Shown here: positions 37,156-46,543 of the stretch, piece after piece
Numbering within the stretch: position 1 is the first letter of the stretch
Layout of the letters: the number at the start of each line of letters is the position of its first letter
DNA from: Site-B1 sp963722665
GTDB taxonomy: Bacteria; Bacteroidota; Bacteroidia; Flavobacteriales; Flavobacteriaceae
Assembly (NCBI GenBank): GCA_963722665.1
Contig: CAVRNW010000043.1
Location: forward strand, 52,748-116,747
DNA: 64,000 bases
Direction of reading: 5' to 3'
The notes under the pieces: generated by a model
The model's database searches: none
Told to the model about the DNA's origin: nothing
Seen by the model: the letters and a program-made list of their open reading frames with translations, nothing else
Translations under genes and position numbers: made by a program

Positions 37156-37914
37156 ATGAAGCATAAAATAATATTGGTGCTTGGTGTTTTATTGGCACTC
37201 CTATCCTGTAAAAAAGAACCAAATTACTTAACCAAAATTAAAGCTGTTAATCTAGACATTACAGATAGTTTGGAAACGGTTGCTGATATAGATGAATTTA
37301 TAATACCATACAGAGAGCACGTTAATAAAGATCTTGATAATGTAATAGCCTATTCAATAGACACCTATTCAAAATCTGACGGAGAATTGAATACTGCTAT
37401 AGGAAATTTTATGGCAGATATGATCTATAAGCAGGCAAATCCAATATTTAAGTCCAGAACAGAAAAAGATATCGATTTTGTATTGCTGAACCATGGCGGA
37501 ATTAGGTCAATAATTTCCAAAGGAAATATAACAACCAGAACAGCATATCAAGTCATGCCTTTTGAAAATGCCATTGTTGTTTTAGATCTTAAAGGTCAGC
37601 AAGTAAAGGAATTAATCGATTACTTGGTGAGGAATAAAAGAGCTCACCCAATATCTGGATTAAATATTGAAGTGGATTCTGATTTCAACTTAAAAAAGGT
37701 ATTGATAAATGGATTACCCTTTGATGCAAACAAGAATTACCTGATTTGTACAAATGACTATCTTTCTAATGGAGGTGACCATATGGACTTTTTTATGACT
37801 AATGATAGTGTTTACACTTTAGATTATAAGATAAGAAATGCATTAATTGACTACCTGAAAAAAGTGGACACAATTAATCCGAAAATCGATAACAGATTCA
37901 TTCAAGTAAAGTAA
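37156..37914 (+). CDS. 5'-nucleotidase C-terminal domain lipoprotein
   Basis: A 252-residue protein holding only the C-terminal, substrate-binding domain of the UshA-type 5'-nucleotidases. A lipobox (LLALLSC) ends the signal, so it should be membrane-anchored. The domain shows SDGELNTAIGNFMADMIY, LLNHGGIRSIISKGNITTRT, AYQVMPFENAIVVLDLKG and CTNDYLSNGGDHMDFF. The metallophosphatase half is the next gene, 1 base away. Flavobacteria commonly split this enzyme into two genes that probably act together. Confidence 0.9.
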   Translation: MKHKIILVLGVLLALLSCKKEPNYLTKIKAVNLDITDSLETVADIDEFIIPYREHVNKDLDNVIAYSIDTYSKSDGELNTAIGNFMADMIYKQANPIFKSRTEKDIDFVLLNHGGIRSIISKGNITTRTAYQVMPFENAIVVLDLKGQQVKELIDYLVRNKRAHPISGLNIEVDSDFNLKKVLINGLPFDANKNYLICTNDYLSNGGDHMDFFMTNDSVYTLDYKIRNALIDYLKKVDTINPKIDNRFIQVK

Positions 37915-37915
37915 T

Positions 37916-38830
37916 ATGAAAAGAAGGGAATTTATAGAACAAACATTACTAGCCAGTGGATTAGCAGTATTTGGCGGTGTAGGATTGCAATCATTTTCAT
38001 CACCAACTTCAAAACATATTACTATACTTCATACTAATGATGTGCATAGCCATATTGATCCATTTGGACCAGAAGACGGCCGAAATGCCAATCAAGGTGG
38101 AGTTGCGAGAAGAGCAGCTTTGATAGAATCTATCCGTCTGGAAAACCCTAATACTTTACTCTTGGATGCCGGTGATATTTTTCAGGGCACTCCTTATTTT
38201 AATTACTATGGCGGTGAATTGGAATTTAAGCTGATGAGCATGCTTAAATATGATGCAGCAACAATAGGAAATCATGATTTTGATAATGGTATTGATGGAT
38301 TATATGCTCAATTACCTCATGCTAAATTCAATTTTTTATCTGCTAATTACGACTTTAGCAATACTGTAATGGATACACATGTTGAGCCTTACAAAGTTTA
38401 TGAAAAAGGCGGTTTGAAAATTGGTGTATTTGGACTAGGAATTGAACTTCAAAGCCTTGTAGATAAAAGGCTTTATAAGGAAACTGTATATCTGGATCCT
38501 GTTGAAATTGCTCAAGACATGAGCAGAATTCTTAAAGATGATAAAAAATGTGATCTGGTGATCTGTTTATCACATATCGGATACTTTTATAAAAACTACC
38601 CTGAAAAAGTCAGCGACTTGTTATTGGCTAGAGCTACAAAAAATATCGATCTGATTATTGGTGGTCATACACATACATTCTTACCAAAACCAACTATTGA
38701 AAAAAACTTTGAGGGTAAAAGTGTACTTGTCAACCAGGTTGGTTGTTATGGCCTGAAACTAGGTCGAGTTGATTTTTATTTCGATTCCAACGAAAATAAG
38801 TCTGCCGATGGAACTTCAATAATTATCTAG
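37916..38830 (+). CDS. metallophosphatase half of a split 5'-nucleotidase
   Basis: A 304-residue calcineurin-like phosphatase with a signal-like N-terminus (MKRREFIEQTLLASGLAVFG; the RR pair resembles a Tat motif but is imperfect). The dinuclear metal motifs are all visible: ILHTNDVHSH, LLDAGDIFQGTPYFN, ATIGNHDFDNG, LVICLSHIGYF and IIGGHTHTFL. It carries no substrate-binding domain, which is supplied by the preceding gene. It should hydrolyse nucleotides or nucleotide sugars in the periplasm. Confidence 0.92.
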   Translation: MKRREFIEQTLLASGLAVFGGVGLQSFSSPTSKHITILHTNDVHSHIDPFGPEDGRNANQGGVARRAALIESIRLENPNTLLLDAGDIFQGTPYFNYYGGELEFKLMSMLKYDAATIGNHDFDNGIDGLYAQLPHAKFNFLSANYDFSNTVMDTHVEPYKVYEKGGLKIGVFGLGIELQSLVDKRLYKETVYLDPVEIAQDMSRILKDDKKCDLVICLSHIGYFYKNYPEKVSDLLLARATKNIDLIIGGHTHTFLPKPTIEKNFEGKSVLVNQVGCYGLKLGRVDFYFDSNENKSADGTSIII

Positions 38831-39555
38831 GTTAAAGCTTTTTTTAGCTTTGCTTCTGATTTACTCATATAATAACCGGACACATAAAGATATAGACAAT
38901 AGAATGTGACCAAATACAAAAATTTACTGGCTAGATCAAAAATCCAGAAATACAAATAATATTCATTAATAAGATATAAAACATCAGAGAATATTAAGCT
39001 TATTGACATCAGGAGCATTAGTATGGAATATCGCGTATCTGAGCTTAAATAAAGAGTAAATGAGAATAAGGCAAACAAAAGAAGTGCAACCAACCTAACA
39101 ACAATTAAGATAAGTTCCATATCATTGACGATGGCTAATTTAAAAATATCGAATAGCACATAAATAAAATAGGCATTAATACAAAATACGAATAACAAAT
39201 AGGCTCCAATTAATAAATTTATTTTGATCTTTTTTATTCTGAAAATCGCTTCATAAATTAGACATATATAGCCAAGGCTATAAGCTATAGATGCTATTTC
39301 TATACCTTTTATTGTCATATCAAACAAGCCTGTAATATCTCCTATTACGGCAAATAAAATAAATCCTTTTAGTACTAAACTCGTTTTCGGATAATTATAA
39401 ATAAAAAGAAATAAAATGGATAGGATTAACCAGGGTTCAAACAAACGAAGCAATTTTTCGCCATAGGCAAAAAATGAAATAAACTTTAAAGAAACCAATA
39501 ACAATACTAACAATAGTATTTTATTATCAGATCGTTTTATCCAATTTGTTAGCAT
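38827..39555 (-). CDS. polytopic membrane protein, possible YhhN-like, copy 1
   Basis: A 242-residue integral membrane protein with about seven to eight hydrophobic helices (LLLVLLLVSLKFISFFAYG near residue 14, then a series to YLVTFYCLYLYVSGYY). It ends with a basic tail. The neighbour at 39693-40400 is similar in length, topology and the SIS..FSDVLY/SIA..VSEVIQ helix, so they look like diverged paralogues. The size and serine-acidic helix recall YhhN/lysoplasmalogenase proteins, but this is a guess. Not recognised with confidence. Confidence 0.6.
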   Translation of the reverse strand: MLTNWIKRSDNKILLLVLLLVSLKFISFFAYGEKLLRLFEPWLILSILFLFIYNYPKTSLVLKGFILFAVIGDITGLFDMTIKGIEIASIAYSLGYICLIYEAIFRIKKIKINLLIGAYLLFVFCINAYFIYVLFDIFKLAIVNDMELILIVVRLVALLLFALFSFTLYLSSDTRYSILMLLMSISLIFSDVLYLINEYYLYFWIFDLASKFLYLVTFYCLYLYVSGYYMSKSEAKLKKALT

Positions 39556-39692
39556 AATTCCACAAGTAGGTGAAACAAATATAAAACTTTTTGTCGGTTA
39601 ATAAATACACTTTATCGATTTTTTTGTTAAATTTTGATGTTATTCAACGTTTTATGGTTGTTTTTTCCTACAAATGAGTAAAATGTAGTTTA

Positions 39693-40400
39693 TCAAGCAA
39701 TGACAAGAACCTCCTCATAATCCAGTTTAGATTGCATATAATAAAAGTAAAAGCCAAGTATGAGGAAAAGGGAATAGGCTACATTAAGAATATTGGAATC
39801 AGAGGTAACTGTTAAATAATAATACGTTATTTGAATTACCTCTGAAACGGCAATTGAAAGCGAACCTAAAAACAAAATCAATGCCTTTTTATCATCTCTG
39901 TAAAAATAATTCAGTAAAGATGCCGATACCAGAGCTAATGTGGAAATATTATATAGCAGCTCCATTATATATTCAGTTGATGAAAAATAATCGGCCTGAT
40001 ATTGTATTAACACATAATTGACATAGATATTTAACATGGCCAGTACTACAATATGTGTCTTAAAGTAGGTCATTATGTGTTTGATAGAAATTGATGACAA
40101 TATTTCAAACGAAAAAGCCAAATAACCCACAATATATAATGAATTGCCTATATAGTACTCCCATTCCAAATACATTTTATAACCGACAATTGCCAATAGA
40201 TCTGATATGGAATAAGAAATTAGAAAAATTAAAAAATAAGCTGATTTATTTTTAATATTGATAATATATAAGATTGTAAATAAAGGCACTACTAAAGCCC
40301 TGGATGTGATAGCTAACCAGCGATACCCATTAATATGGGAAAATATGAATACCATGCAGCAAAGCATGATAAAACTCACTAAATATTTAGATTTTAGCAT
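39693..40400 (-). CDS. polytopic membrane protein, possible YhhN-like, copy 2
   Basis: A 235-residue membrane protein with about seven helices (VSFIMLCCMVFIFSHINGY at the N-terminus, FLILGFYFYYMQSKLDY at the end). It has no soluble domain. It pairs with the preceding minus-strand gene 138 bases away. A shared organisation, including FLGSLSIAVSEVIQITYYY in the sixth helix, suggests duplication. Function unknown. Confidence 0.6.
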   Translation of the reverse strand: MLKSKYLVSFIMLCCMVFIFSHINGYRWLAITSRALVVPLFTILYIINIKNKSAYFLIFLISYSISDLLAIVGYKMYLEWEYYIGNSLYIVGYLAFSFEILSSISIKHIMTYFKTHIVVLAMLNIYVNYVLIQYQADYFSSTEYIMELLYNISTLALVSASLLNYFYRDDKKALILFLGSLSIAVSEVIQITYYYLTVTSDSNILNVAYSLFLILGFYFYYMQSKLDYEEVLVIA

Positions 40401-40498
40401 AGGTTAATCTGTTAGATCGGGGTATCAAATATAGATAAAAATTGTATTTAATCGAAAAATAGTTGCTCTTTATCGATGAACTACAATGACAAGAAATG

Positions 40499-42493
40499 CT
40501 AAGATATCATTTGAAGAAAATCGGATTCTGAAATTATTGAAATATTCAAGGATTCTGCCTTTGCTTTTTTACTGGGGCCCATATTGTCTCCCGCTAATAT
40601 ATAGCTGGTTTTAGAAGAAATGGAGCTTGATACTTTTCCTCCATTATCCTCTATCAATTTTTTTAATTCATCCCTTGAAAGGGATTCAAATACACCAGAT
40701 ACCACAAAAGTAGAGCCTTTTAATTTATCGGTTTGATTGGCTAATTTATCGGCAGAAATCTCAAGTTGGACACCAAAATCACGAAGTCTTTCGATTATCC
40801 TTTTATTTCTTTCAGAACTAAAGAATTCCAAAACACTTTCAGCTATCTTAACACCAATTTCATCCACATTAATTAGGTCTTCTTCAGATGCCAAAGCTAT
40901 AGAATCAATGCTTTTGTAGTGTTTCGCTAATTTTTTTGCAACAGTTTCTCCTACATATCGAATCCCTAAAGCATATAATACACGCTCAAATGGAATCTGT
41001 TTGGATTGTTCAATTCCCTTAATAAGATTATCGGCACTTTTTTCCGCCATTCTTTCCAATGGGATCACCTCTTCCTTCGATAATTCAAATAGATCAGAAT
41101 AATCAGAAATCAAGCCTTCATTTACTAATAGGGCAACTGTTTCTCCTCCTAAACCTTCTATATCCATTGCTTTTCTAGAAATAAAGTGCTGGATACGGCC
41201 AATGATCTGCGGTTTGCATCCATTGTAATTTGGGCAGTAATGTTGTGCCTCTCCTTCCGTTCTTAACAATTCAGTGCCACATTCAGGGCAATGAGTTATA
41301 TATTCTGTTGGTTCAGAGTTACTAGGTCTTTTATTTAAATCGACAGCTATTATTTTTGGGATGATCTCTCCTCCCTTTTCAACAAACACCTCATCTCCTG
41401 CTCTAACATCTAATTTTTCTATTTGATCGGCATTGTGTAATGAGGCTCTTTTCACTGTTGTTCCGGCTAATTCAACCGGTTCCAGATTGGCAACCGGAGT
41501 TATGGCTCCAGTGCGACCAACCTGATACGAAATACTATTCAATCGGGTAGAGACCTGATCTGCCTTAAATTTATAGGCAATTGCCCACCTTGGAGCTTTT
41601 GCCGTATAACCTAATTCTTCCTGCTGATAAAAGCTGTTAACTTTAATAACAACGCCATCTGTTTCATATGGCATATCATGTCGATGGATGTCCCAATGGT
41701 TTATAAATTCCAGTACCTCATCAATAGAATTCAACAATTTTGCCTCATTAGGTACTCTAAATCCCCATTTTCTGGCAATTTCCAGACCTTCATACTGAGT
41801 TTTAACCGGTAAATTATTACCATGAAGACTGTAAAGCAAACAAAGCAAAGGACGTTTTGCAATTTCAGCACTATCCTGAAGTTTCAAACTACCTGAAGCT
41901 GTATTGCGCGGATTTCTATAGGGTTCTTCCCCTATTTCAATCCGTTCTTCATTCATCTTGTTAAAACCATCCCATGGCAATACGATCTCACCTCGAATAT
42001 CAAATTTTTCTGGATAATCACCTTTTAATTGCAATGGTACAGATTTAATAGTCCTGACATTGGCAGTGACATCATCTCCTTGAAAGCCATCACCTCTAGT
42101 AACTGCACGAACCAATCTTCCTTTTTCATAAGTTAGACTGATTGATGCACCATCATACTTAAGCTCACATGTATATTGAATGTTTCCATCAACCAATTTT
42201 TTAATTCTGGTTTCCCAATCTAACAAATCTTCTTTGCTGTACGAATTATCCAGGGAATACATCCTGGTTTCATGAACAACCGTTTTAAAGTTTTTAGTGA
42301 CCTCTCCTCCAACCCGCCTTGTAGGTGAATTAGGATCATCGAGTTCCGGATGTTTTGCTTCAAGATCCTGTAATTCCTTTAGTTTGACATCAAACTCATA
42401 ATCGCTGATCGTAGGATTATCCAGCACATAGTAATTGTAATTATGCTGACTAAGTTCCTTGCGAAGTTGTTCTATTTTTTCTTTAACGTTCAT
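40499..42493 (-). CDS. ligA: NAD-dependent DNA ligase
   Basis: Seals nicks in replication and repair. The 664 residues match LigA. Domain order: Ia (YYVLDNPTISDYEFDVKL), adenylation domain with the AMP-lysine in CELKYDGASISLTYEKGR and RGEIVLPWDGF, OB fold (QVGRTGAITPVANLEPVEL), a four-Cys zinc finger (HCPECGTELL and HYCPNYNGCKP), helix-hairpin-helix repeats, and a C-terminal BRCT domain (STFVVSGVFESLSRDELKKL). It lies 2 bases from the LOG gene. Confidence 0.97.
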   Translation of the reverse strand: MNVKEKIEQLRKELSQHNYNYYVLDNPTISDYEFDVKLKELQDLEAKHPELDDPNSPTRRVGGEVTKNFKTVVHETRMYSLDNSYSKEDLLDWETRIKKLVDGNIQYTCELKYDGASISLTYEKGRLVRAVTRGDGFQGDDVTANVRTIKSVPLQLKGDYPEKFDIRGEIVLPWDGFNKMNEERIEIGEEPYRNPRNTASGSLKLQDSAEIAKRPLLCLLYSLHGNNLPVKTQYEGLEIARKWGFRVPNEAKLLNSIDEVLEFINHWDIHRHDMPYETDGVVIKVNSFYQQEELGYTAKAPRWAIAYKFKADQVSTRLNSISYQVGRTGAITPVANLEPVELAGTTVKRASLHNADQIEKLDVRAGDEVFVEKGGEIIPKIIAVDLNKRPSNSEPTEYITHCPECGTELLRTEGEAQHYCPNYNGCKPQIIGRIQHFISRKAMDIEGLGGETVALLVNEGLISDYSDLFELSKEEVIPLERMAEKSADNLIKGIEQSKQIPFERVLYALGIRYVGETVAKKLAKHYKSIDSIALASEEDLINVDEIGVKIAESVLEFFSSERNKRIIERLRDFGVQLEISADKLANQTDKLKGSTFVVSGVFESLSRDELKKLIEDNGGKVSSSISSKTSYILAGDNMGPSKKAKAESLNISIISESDFLQMIS

Positions 42494-42495
42494 TA

Positions 42496-43077
42496 TTAAA
42501 TTCCTTCTTTAGTCAACCATTTTGGAGTTGGTTTTGGGACATATGTATTCATTTTAAGCAATAAACCATCAATTGAATCATCGACTACAACAGCATCTAA
42601 ATTTTCTTGTTTCAAAAATCCTTTTTTTATCATTGTTTGAGCCAATTCGAGAAGATCATTGTAATACCCATTTATGTTTAAAATACCTATTGGTTTAGTA
42701 TGTAAACCCAGCTGTCCCCAGGTTGTGATCTCAAAAAATTCATCCATGGTTCCAAATCCGCCCGGTAATATGATAAATCCATCACTTTTTTCATACATCA
42801 CCACTTTCCGCTCCTGCATACTATCTGTTACAATTAATTCAGTAAGATTAGTATGATAAACTTCTTTTAACTTTAAAAAATCCGGTATGACCCCAGTGAC
42901 CTTACCATCATGATCCAATACTCCTTTGGCAACCTGTCCCATGATGCCTATTTTGGCAGCTCCATAGATCAAAGCAACTTCCCTTTTTGCCAGCTCAACT
43001 CCTAGTTGATAGGCCTGAGTTATAATTTCGTGGTCATTTCCTTCACTGGACCCGCAAAAAACTGAAATACTTTTCAT
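42496..43077 (-). CDS. LOG family / TIGR00730 Rossmann-fold protein
   Basis: A 193-residue lysine-decarboxylase-like (LOG) family protein. The family signature PGGFGTMDEFFEITTWGQLG is present with its PGGxGT and E motif, as is ISVFCGSSEGND at the N-terminus. Many members hydrolyse nucleoside 5'-monophosphates to base and ribose 5-phosphate; the physiological role in bacteria is unclear. It is located between prmC and ligA. Confidence 0.93.
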   Translation of the reverse strand: MKSISVFCGSSEGNDHEIITQAYQLGVELAKREVALIYGAAKIGIMGQVAKGVLDHDGKVTGVIPDFLKLKEVYHTNLTELIVTDSMQERKVVMYEKSDGFIILPGGFGTMDEFFEITTWGQLGLHTKPIGILNINGYYNDLLELAQTMIKKGFLKQENLDAVVVDDSIDGLLLKMNTYVPKPTPKWLTKEGI

Positions 43078-43079
43078 AA

Positions 43080-43934
43080 CTATCTGGTTGCTTTAATCAT
43101 TCTGTCCTTTTTATAAAGGTCCTGTTTTAATTCAATATTTTGAAATTTTTCAGCTTTTAACAAACTGATCAAATCGTTGCCAAGATACTCATTGATCTCA
43201 AAAAACAGCAAACCATTTTTATTTAAATTATTAACAGCAAATCGAGAAATTGCCTTATAGAATTTAAGCGAATCATCATCTTCAACAAACAAGGCTAAAT
43301 GGGGTTCATGATCTAATACATTTTTTTTAATGTCTGATTTTTCAAGTTTTCTAACGTAAGGAGGGTTGGAAACGATAATATCAAATTTCAATTCAGGATC
43401 AAATTCTTCAATTGGATTCAGAATATCTGCCAAGATAAACTCAACTTCAACATTGTTTATAAGGGCATTCTCTTTAGCCATTTCTATAGCCTTTGGACTA
43501 ACGTCCATTGCCAATACATTTGCACTCGGTAAGTTTTTTGCTAAAGTAATTGCAATACATCCGCTACCTGTACCAATATCCAAAATTCTTATTTCTGTAT
43601 CTAAATCCGCTTCCTGAAGTATCCAATCAACGAGTTCCTCGGTTTCTGGCCTTGGAATTAGAACATGTTTATTTACTTTAAAGGGTAATCCGAAGAATTC
43701 TGTCTTACCAAGTATATATTGTATTGGTTTTTGTTTTTTTAAATCGTCCAATGCCTTGAATACTGGCATCTGTTCAACTTTTGTTATAGATAATTCAGGT
43801 TGTAAGGCCAATTCTATTCTAAAAATGTTAAAATAGTCATCTATTAACATAAAAAAGAAACTATCAACCTCATCTTTGCCGTAGATTACGTCGAGTTCCT
43901 TATGAAAAATATTTTGAATGTCCTTTAATTTCAT
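43080..43934 (-). CDS. prmC: peptide chain release factor N(5)-glutamine methyltransferase
   Basis: Methylates the GGQ glutamine of release factors. The 284 residues match the family. The N-terminal helical domain (QKPIQYILGKTEFFGLPFKV, VLIPRPETEELVDWIL) precedes the SAM fold (ILDIGTGSGCIAITLAKNLP) with the catalytic-substrate motif IVSNPPYVRKLE. It overlaps the GNAT gene by 4 bases. Confidence 0.95.
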   Translation of the reverse strand: MKLKDIQNIFHKELDVIYGKDEVDSFFFMLIDDYFNIFRIELALQPELSITKVEQMPVFKALDDLKKQKPIQYILGKTEFFGLPFKVNKHVLIPRPETEELVDWILQEADLDTEIRILDIGTGSGCIAITLAKNLPSANVLAMDVSPKAIEMAKENALINNVEVEFILADILNPIEEFDPELKFDIIVSNPPYVRKLEKSDIKKNVLDHEPHLALFVEDDDSLKFYKAISRFAVNNLNKNGLLFFEINEYLGNDLISLLKAEKFQNIELKQDLYKKDRMIKATR

Positions 43935-44422
43935 AGGTCCTTAATCATCCAGACACCACATGAATAATGTCCAGTATTTCCTAATGGTCCATCTAAATGT
44001 TTAAATCCATATGATTCATATATATGGATTGCTGCCTTTAATTGTGATGCCGATTCCAAATAGCACTTTGTAAAACCTAATTCTTTAGCGGCCTTAAGGC
44101 ATTTTTCAAACATCTTTTTCCCCAAACCTCTTCCTCTAACCTTCGGTGAATAGTACATTTTTTGAAGTTCACAAATGTCGTTGTCAAATCCCCTTAAATG
44201 CTTGACACCTGCACCGCCAAGAACTTCGCCATTGTTGTCAATTACATAATACACCTCGTTAGACTTTTGGTAGGATTCAAACATTCTGGTTGTTTCAATA
44301 TCTTCATAGGCTGTTCCTTTTAGAGGGATATCAAACTCATGAAAACATGCCTTGATTATTTTTTCAATTTGTGCATTGTCATTCTTCTTAATTTCTCGAA
44401 TAACTATATTATCTTTACTCAC
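43931..44422 (-). CDS. GNAT family N-acetyltransferase
   Basis: A 163-residue GCN5-type acetyltransferase. The acetyl-CoA loop is SPKVRGRGLGKKMFEKCL; IREIKKNDNAQIEKIIKACF begins the fold, and GFTKCYLESASQLKAAIHIY ends in the usual beta strand and helix. Substrate unknown. It is the first gene of the prmC-LOG-ligA minus-strand operon. Confidence 0.87.
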   Translation of the reverse strand: MSKDNIVIREIKKNDNAQIEKIIKACFHEFDIPLKGTAYEDIETTRMFESYQKSNEVYYVIDNNGEVLGGAGVKHLRGFDNDICELQKMYYSPKVRGRGLGKKMFEKCLKAAKELGFTKCYLESASQLKAAIHIYESYGFKHLDGPLGNTGHYSCGVWMIKDL

Positions 44423-44476
44423 TCTAATACATTATTTTTACTCCTGTGAAGATACATTAAATCTCAAAAAATAGTT

Positions 44477-44932
44477 ATGCGTAAATTTATAATCTTATCA
44501 ACAGTAATATTGACTATGGTCAACTGTGCGGTCAAAGAAAAACCTGTTTTCTTAAGGGTTGAGAACATCCAAGTTTTGGAGTCTTCTGCAACACATATAA
44601 CTTTAACCGCTGATGCTTTTTTTAAGAATCCGAATGATATTGGAGGCGAGTTAAGATCCGATGGAATAAAAGTGTATGTCAATGACAATCAAATGGCTCA
44701 TGTGTCCTCTGAAAGTTTTAAAGTGCCTGCTAAAAAAGAATTTAGTATTCCATTAAAGGCCAGTATTCCGGTGGATAGCATTTTCAGCAACAAAAATATT
44801 GGTGGTTTAATAGGAAGTTTATTTAGTAAGAATTTAAAAGTACAGTATAAAGGCGATATTAAGTATAAAGCTCTTGGCTTTACGTACACTTATGATATTG
44901 ATGAAACTGAATCGGTAAAAATTAAGCTGTAA
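44477..44932 (+). CDS. LEA type 2 (WHy domain)-like lipoprotein
   Basis: A 151-residue lipoprotein. The signal ends in a lipobox (MVNC). A single small beta domain follows, with ITLTADAFFKNPNDIGGELR, VPAKKEFSIPLKASIPVD and KVQYKGDIKYKALGFTYTYD. This is the NPN-containing pattern of LEA14/WHy domains found in short bacterial lipoproteins. The role is unknown. It precedes ribD by 2 bases and may share its mRNA. Confidence 0.75.
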   Translation: MRKFIILSTVILTMVNCAVKEKPVFLRVENIQVLESSATHITLTADAFFKNPNDIGGELRSDGIKVYVNDNQMAHVSSESFKVPAKKEFSIPLKASIPVDSIFSNKNIGGLIGSLFSKNLKVQYKGDIKYKALGFTYTYDIDETESVKIKL

Positions 44933-44934
44933 TA

Positions 44935-45939
44935 TTGGCAGATCACGAAACCTATATAAGACGATGCCTTTACATTGCAAAAAACGGTTTAGGCACAACA
45001 CGACCTAATCCAATGGTTGGCTGTGTCATTGTTCATGAAAATCAAATTATAGGTGAAGGTTTTACAAGTCCGTATGGAGGTAATCACGCAGAAGTAAATG
45101 CCATTAATTCAGTAATAGATAAGAGTAAATTAAAAGACGCTACTCTTTATGTGACTCTTGAACCCTGCTCACATTATGGAAAAACACCTCCTTGCAGTGA
45201 TCTGATAATTAAAAATAAAATTTCTAATGTGATTATAGGATGTTTAGATGATAATGAAAAAGTTGCCGGAAAAGGGGTGGCCAAACTGAAAGAATCGGGT
45301 TGTAATGTTATAGTCGGAATTTTAGAAAAAGAATGCCAGGATCATCATAAACGATTCTTCACTTTTCACAATAAAAAAAGACCTTATATCATTTTAAAAT
45401 GGGCTGAAACAATGGATGGATTTATTGCTCCGGAAACCAAAGCTGAAGCAACACCGGTTTGGATCACAAACGAGTTATCAAGGCAATTGGTGCATAAATG
45501 GAGAACTGAAGAACAAGCTATTTTAGTTGGTTCAAATACTGTACTTAAAGATAATCCTACTCTAACTGCTCGAGATTGGACCGGAGAAAACCCTGTAAGA
45601 ATTGTTCTGGATCCTGATATGATACTTTCAAAGAATTTGAATCTTTTTAATAATGAAGCTAAAACTATTGTTATATCCCGAAAAGAAATTGACTATTCTA
45701 AGGATGTGGCCAAAGAAATTAGTGATTTTTTATTCGAAGAAAACATCAATTCCATTATAATTGAAGGAGGTGCTCAAACGCTCCAGACATTCATCGATTC
45801 AGGTCTTTGGGATGAGGCACGAGTATTTGTTGGGCAAAAGGAATTCAAAAAAGGTATAAAAGCTCCTTGTTTTTCAGGTAAATTATTATCAGAGCAAAAA
45901 ATTAGCTCAGATTCACTGAAAATATATTTAAATGATTAA
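44935..45939 (+). CDS. ribD: bifunctional riboflavin deaminase/reductase RibD
   Basis: Second and third steps of riboflavin synthesis. The 334 residues show the deaminase zinc site (GGNHAEVNAI and VTLEPCSHYGKTPPCSD) and the reductase domain from about residue 145 (PYIILKWAETMDGFIAPET, ILVGSNTVLKDNPTLTARDW, SIIIEGGAQTLQTFIDSGL). The start is TTG at 44935, giving MADHETYIRRC; no ATG precedes the conserved N-terminus. It is followed without a gap by a HAD protein. Confidence 0.94.
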   Translation: MADHETYIRRCLYIAKNGLGTTRPNPMVGCVIVHENQIIGEGFTSPYGGNHAEVNAINSVIDKSKLKDATLYVTLEPCSHYGKTPPCSDLIIKNKISNVIIGCLDDNEKVAGKGVAKLKESGCNVIVGILEKECQDHHKRFFTFHNKKRPYIILKWAETMDGFIAPETKAEATPVWITNELSRQLVHKWRTEEQAILVGSNTVLKDNPTLTARDWTGENPVRIVLDPDMILSKNLNLFNNEAKTIVISRKEIDYSKDVAKEISDFLFEENINSIIIEGGAQTLQTFIDSGLWDEARVFVGQKEFKKGIKAPCFSGKLLSEQKISSDSLKIYLND

Positions 45940-46543
45940 GAACATCATTTTTGATTTTGGAGACGTGTTCCTTGATTTAGACAAAGAAGGTGCCATGCAC
46001 AATGCTCTTGATGCGTTTCAAACGGATAAACTAACCGACGAAATGATATCTGTCAATTGTCTGTATGAGCAAGGATTAATTACAACTAGTGAATTTGTCG
46101 ATTTTTATTTCAATTCATTCCCTCAATTAACAAGGCAGGAAATTATAAATATCTGGAATTACATTCTTAAAGAATTTCCATTGCATAAATTGGAATTCCT
46201 TAAAAAACTTAATAATCAGAACCAATACCAATTGGTCCTTTTAAGCAACACCAACGAGTTACACATGGAATGGGTAAAAGAAAATGTACCTTTTTATCCT
46301 GAATTCAAGAACTGTTTCCATAAATTTTACTTATCTCATGAGATCAATTTAAGAAAACCCGACAAAGCGATCTTTGAATTTGTTTTGAAAGAAAATAATT
46401 TTAGTCCTTCAGAGACACTTTTTATTGATGATACAAAAGAGAACACCGAAGCAGCAAGTAAATTAGGTATTCACACATGGAATATTGATGAAGCTAAAGA
46501 AGATGTGGTTGATCTATTCATTATTAAAAAGGAATTATTTTGA
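45932..46543 (+). CDS. HAD superfamily hydrolase
   Basis: A 203-residue HAD-like phosphatase. Motif I is IIFDFGDVFLDLD; the N-terminal FDFG variant with a following Asp is common in Bacteroidota. Motif II (VLLSNTNELHMEW), the motif III lysine (LRKPDKAIFEFVLK) and motif IV (LFIDDTKENTEAASKLG) are present. The substrate is likely a small phosphate ester. It overlaps ribD by 8 bases and the EamA gene by 4. Confidence 0.88.
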   Translation: MIKNIIFDFGDVFLDLDKEGAMHNALDAFQTDKLTDEMISVNCLYEQGLITTSEFVDFYFNSFPQLTRQEIINIWNYILKEFPLHKLEFLKKLNNQNQYQLVLLSNTNELHMEWVKENVPFYPEFKNCFHKFYLSHEINLRKPDKAIFEFVLKENNFSPSETLFIDDTKENTEAASKLGIHTWNIDEAKEDVVDLFIIKKELF

